Assembly (NCBI GenBank): GCA_029259935.1
Contig: JAJDEH010000074.1
Location: 1-13,442 of the forward strand
Direction of reading: 5' to 3'
DNA: 13,442 nucleotides
Source: Planctomycetota bacterium
Lineage (GTDB): Bacteria; Planctomycetota; Planctomycetia; Pirellulales; Pirellulaceae
The notes under the pieces were generated by a model. It was given only the letters and a program-made list of their open reading frames with translations, made no database searches and had not been told where the DNA came from. A program made the position numbers and the translations under genes. Below, one piece after another: positions 12,358 through 13,442 of the stretch (position 1 is the stretch's first letter; each line of letters starts with the position of its first letter).

Positions 12358-13442
12358 ATGCAAACACAACCCATTCCAACTCCAGGCGCGCCGCCTCCGA
12401 AATCATCGAGATTCGGTTGCCGGACGATCCTCTTGATCGCGGGCCTGGCCAGCGTTCTGCTGATCGTCGTTTGCGCGGGCTGGTTTGGTTGGTGGTGGGG
12501 ACAAGCCACGCGCGAACTGGAAGCCGAATTCGCCCGAATCAAAGAGGCGGGCGAGCCGGCGACACCGGATGATCTCAACGAATTCTACCGGCTTCCGGAA
12601 GGCACCAACGATACGACCGCGCTTTTGATCGGTGCGACGAAGCATTTTTCAGGTCCGCGGTTTGAACAGGATGCGGCACCCATTCCGATTGTCGGCAACG
12701 GTGCGGAGATTCCCTTGCCGGGCAATCCGTGGCCCGAGATGAAGCAGGTCGAAGATTTTCTCAGCAACTATCAGGCTGGCTTGGACGCCCTGCACGAGGC
12801 GGCCGAACTGGGCGGAGCCGCGCGATTTGAGACGGATTTTCATGCGGGCGTCAAAATGTTGTTGCCGCATGCCCAATCGATGCGAACCTGTGCGCGGATG
12901 CTGCAACTGGAAGCTCTGATTCACGCTCATCACGGCGACGCGGAAAAGACGGCGCGGTCGATCGACGCGCTCTATTCGCTGGCCCGTTGCTTTGAATACG
13001 AACCGGTGCTCGTTTCCCAACTTGTCCGCATCGCGATTGACGGGATGGCGTTGGACACGCTAAAGAAGACGTTGCCCCGGCTGGAGTTTTCGGACGAGGA
13101 TTTGGCGATGCTGCAAGAGTCGGCCGGGCAGGACAACTTCGACGACGCGCTAAAGCGAGCCTTAATGGGTGAACGAGCCATGATGGTGATGGCCGTTCGC
13201 GATCCGATTTCCGCCTTGGATGAATCGGAACAGCCGCCCGTTCCATCGGCCTTCATCAACCGGGATGCCGACGCGCTTTTCTATCTTCAGACCATGGGCC
13301 GGGTCATCGAAACGACCGAGCACCCGTGGCCCGAGCGGAAAGAAAAAGTCCAGCAGATTGAAGCCGAAATGGACAAACTGGCGCATGGATCGATGCTGAC
13401 CAAGGCGCGGTATACGGCGTCGCTCATGGTGTTGCCCGCGAT
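12358..13442 (+). CDS. Hypothetical single-pass membrane-anchored protein, 3' end off window
   Basis: The frame opens at ATG 12358, nine nt after the DUF1501 stop, and is still open at the right edge (361 codons). Residues 1-18 are proline-rich (MQTQPIPTPGAPPPK), residues 22-47 form one membrane helix (CRTILLIAGLASVLLIVVCA, then GWFGWWWG), and the rest is a mostly helical, soluble, acidic domain likely on the periplasmic side. No catalytic motif is recognised. It includes EAEFARIKEAGEPATPDDL and YRLPEGTNDTTALLIGATK, phrases I associate with planctomycete hypothetical proteins without known function. The close spacing suggests co-transcription with the DUF1501 gene. Confidence 0.82.
   Translation, partial: MQTQPIPTPGAPPPKSSRFGCRTILLIAGLASVLLIVVCAGWFGWWWGQATRELEAEFARIKEAGEPATPDDLNEFYRLPEGTNDTTALLIGATKHFSGPRFEQDAAPIPIVGNGAEIPLPGNPWPEMKQVEDFLSNYQAGLDALHEAAELGGAARFETDFHAGVKMLLPHAQSMRTCARMLQLEALIHAHHGDAEKTARSIDALYSLARCFEYEPVLVSQLVRIAIDGMALDTLKKTLPRLEFSDEDLAMLQESAGQDNFDDALKRALMGERAMMVMAVRDPISALDESEQPPVPSAFINRDADALFYLQTMGRVIETTEHPWPERKEKVQQIEAEMDKLAHGSMLTKARYTASLMVLPA

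Overview
The window looks like chromosomal DNA of a planctomycete, probably of the Pirellulales type. The evidence is the gene set: a Tat-exported DUF1501 protein, an FG-GAP/VCBS exported protein, a zinc-ribbon membrane protein, a CPXCG small protein, a small membrane protein opening with MNSNPYDAP, and an ArsR–SRPBCC–DUF4287/DUF5655 operon. Gene density is moderate, with long repeat-rich gaps. This is inference from gene families; there is no rRNA or other phylogenetic marker.

Layout. (1) 1-1002, minus: exported FG-GAP repeat protein, open except for one in-frame TGA at codon 116; its 3' end lies off the left edge. (2) 1405-4028, plus: a PhyH-type dioxygenase, then three small or medium Cys-motif proteins: a zinc-ribbon membrane protein, a CPXCG protein, and a zinc-ribbon/ACT fusion. 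(3) 4079-5134, minus: thioredoxin-7/TPR protein, again with a single in-frame TGA, at the place where the catalytic Cys of the W-C-x-x-C motif belongs. (4) 5306-6450: two small membrane proteins, then an ankyrin gene truncated into the tail of a methyltransferase-like gene. (5) 6677-6855: two large hairpin repeats in opposite orientation, followed by a Fur-type winged-helix protein without its metal/dimer domain and a small lipoprotein. (6) 7776-9241: ArsR operon with a palindromic operator next to its start codon. (7) 9327-10203: REP-type hairpin DNA. One copy carries two expanded hexamer tracts; a Y1 (HUH) transposase gene is framed by near-perfect 48/49-nt inverted copies. (8) 10707-12348: a second palindromic repeat in two direct copies, one read in frame as the N-terminus of the DUF1501 protein. 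(9) 12358-end: an anchored hypothetical protein, open at the right edge.

The most interesting observation is that two unrelated minus-strand genes (1-1002 and 4079-5134) each hold exactly one in-frame TGA inside an otherwise intact coding frame. Each TGA is followed, 19-24 nt later, by a stable hairpin whose apical loop has G in its first two positions (AGUU and GGUC). That fits the known geometry of bacterial selenocysteine insertion elements. In the thioredoxin-like gene the TGA aligns with the nucleophilic Cys. TGA also serves as an ordinary stop for several neighbouring genes, so a global code change is unlikely. I read both as candidate selenoproteins, unproven. The sel genes needed for decoding are not in this window.
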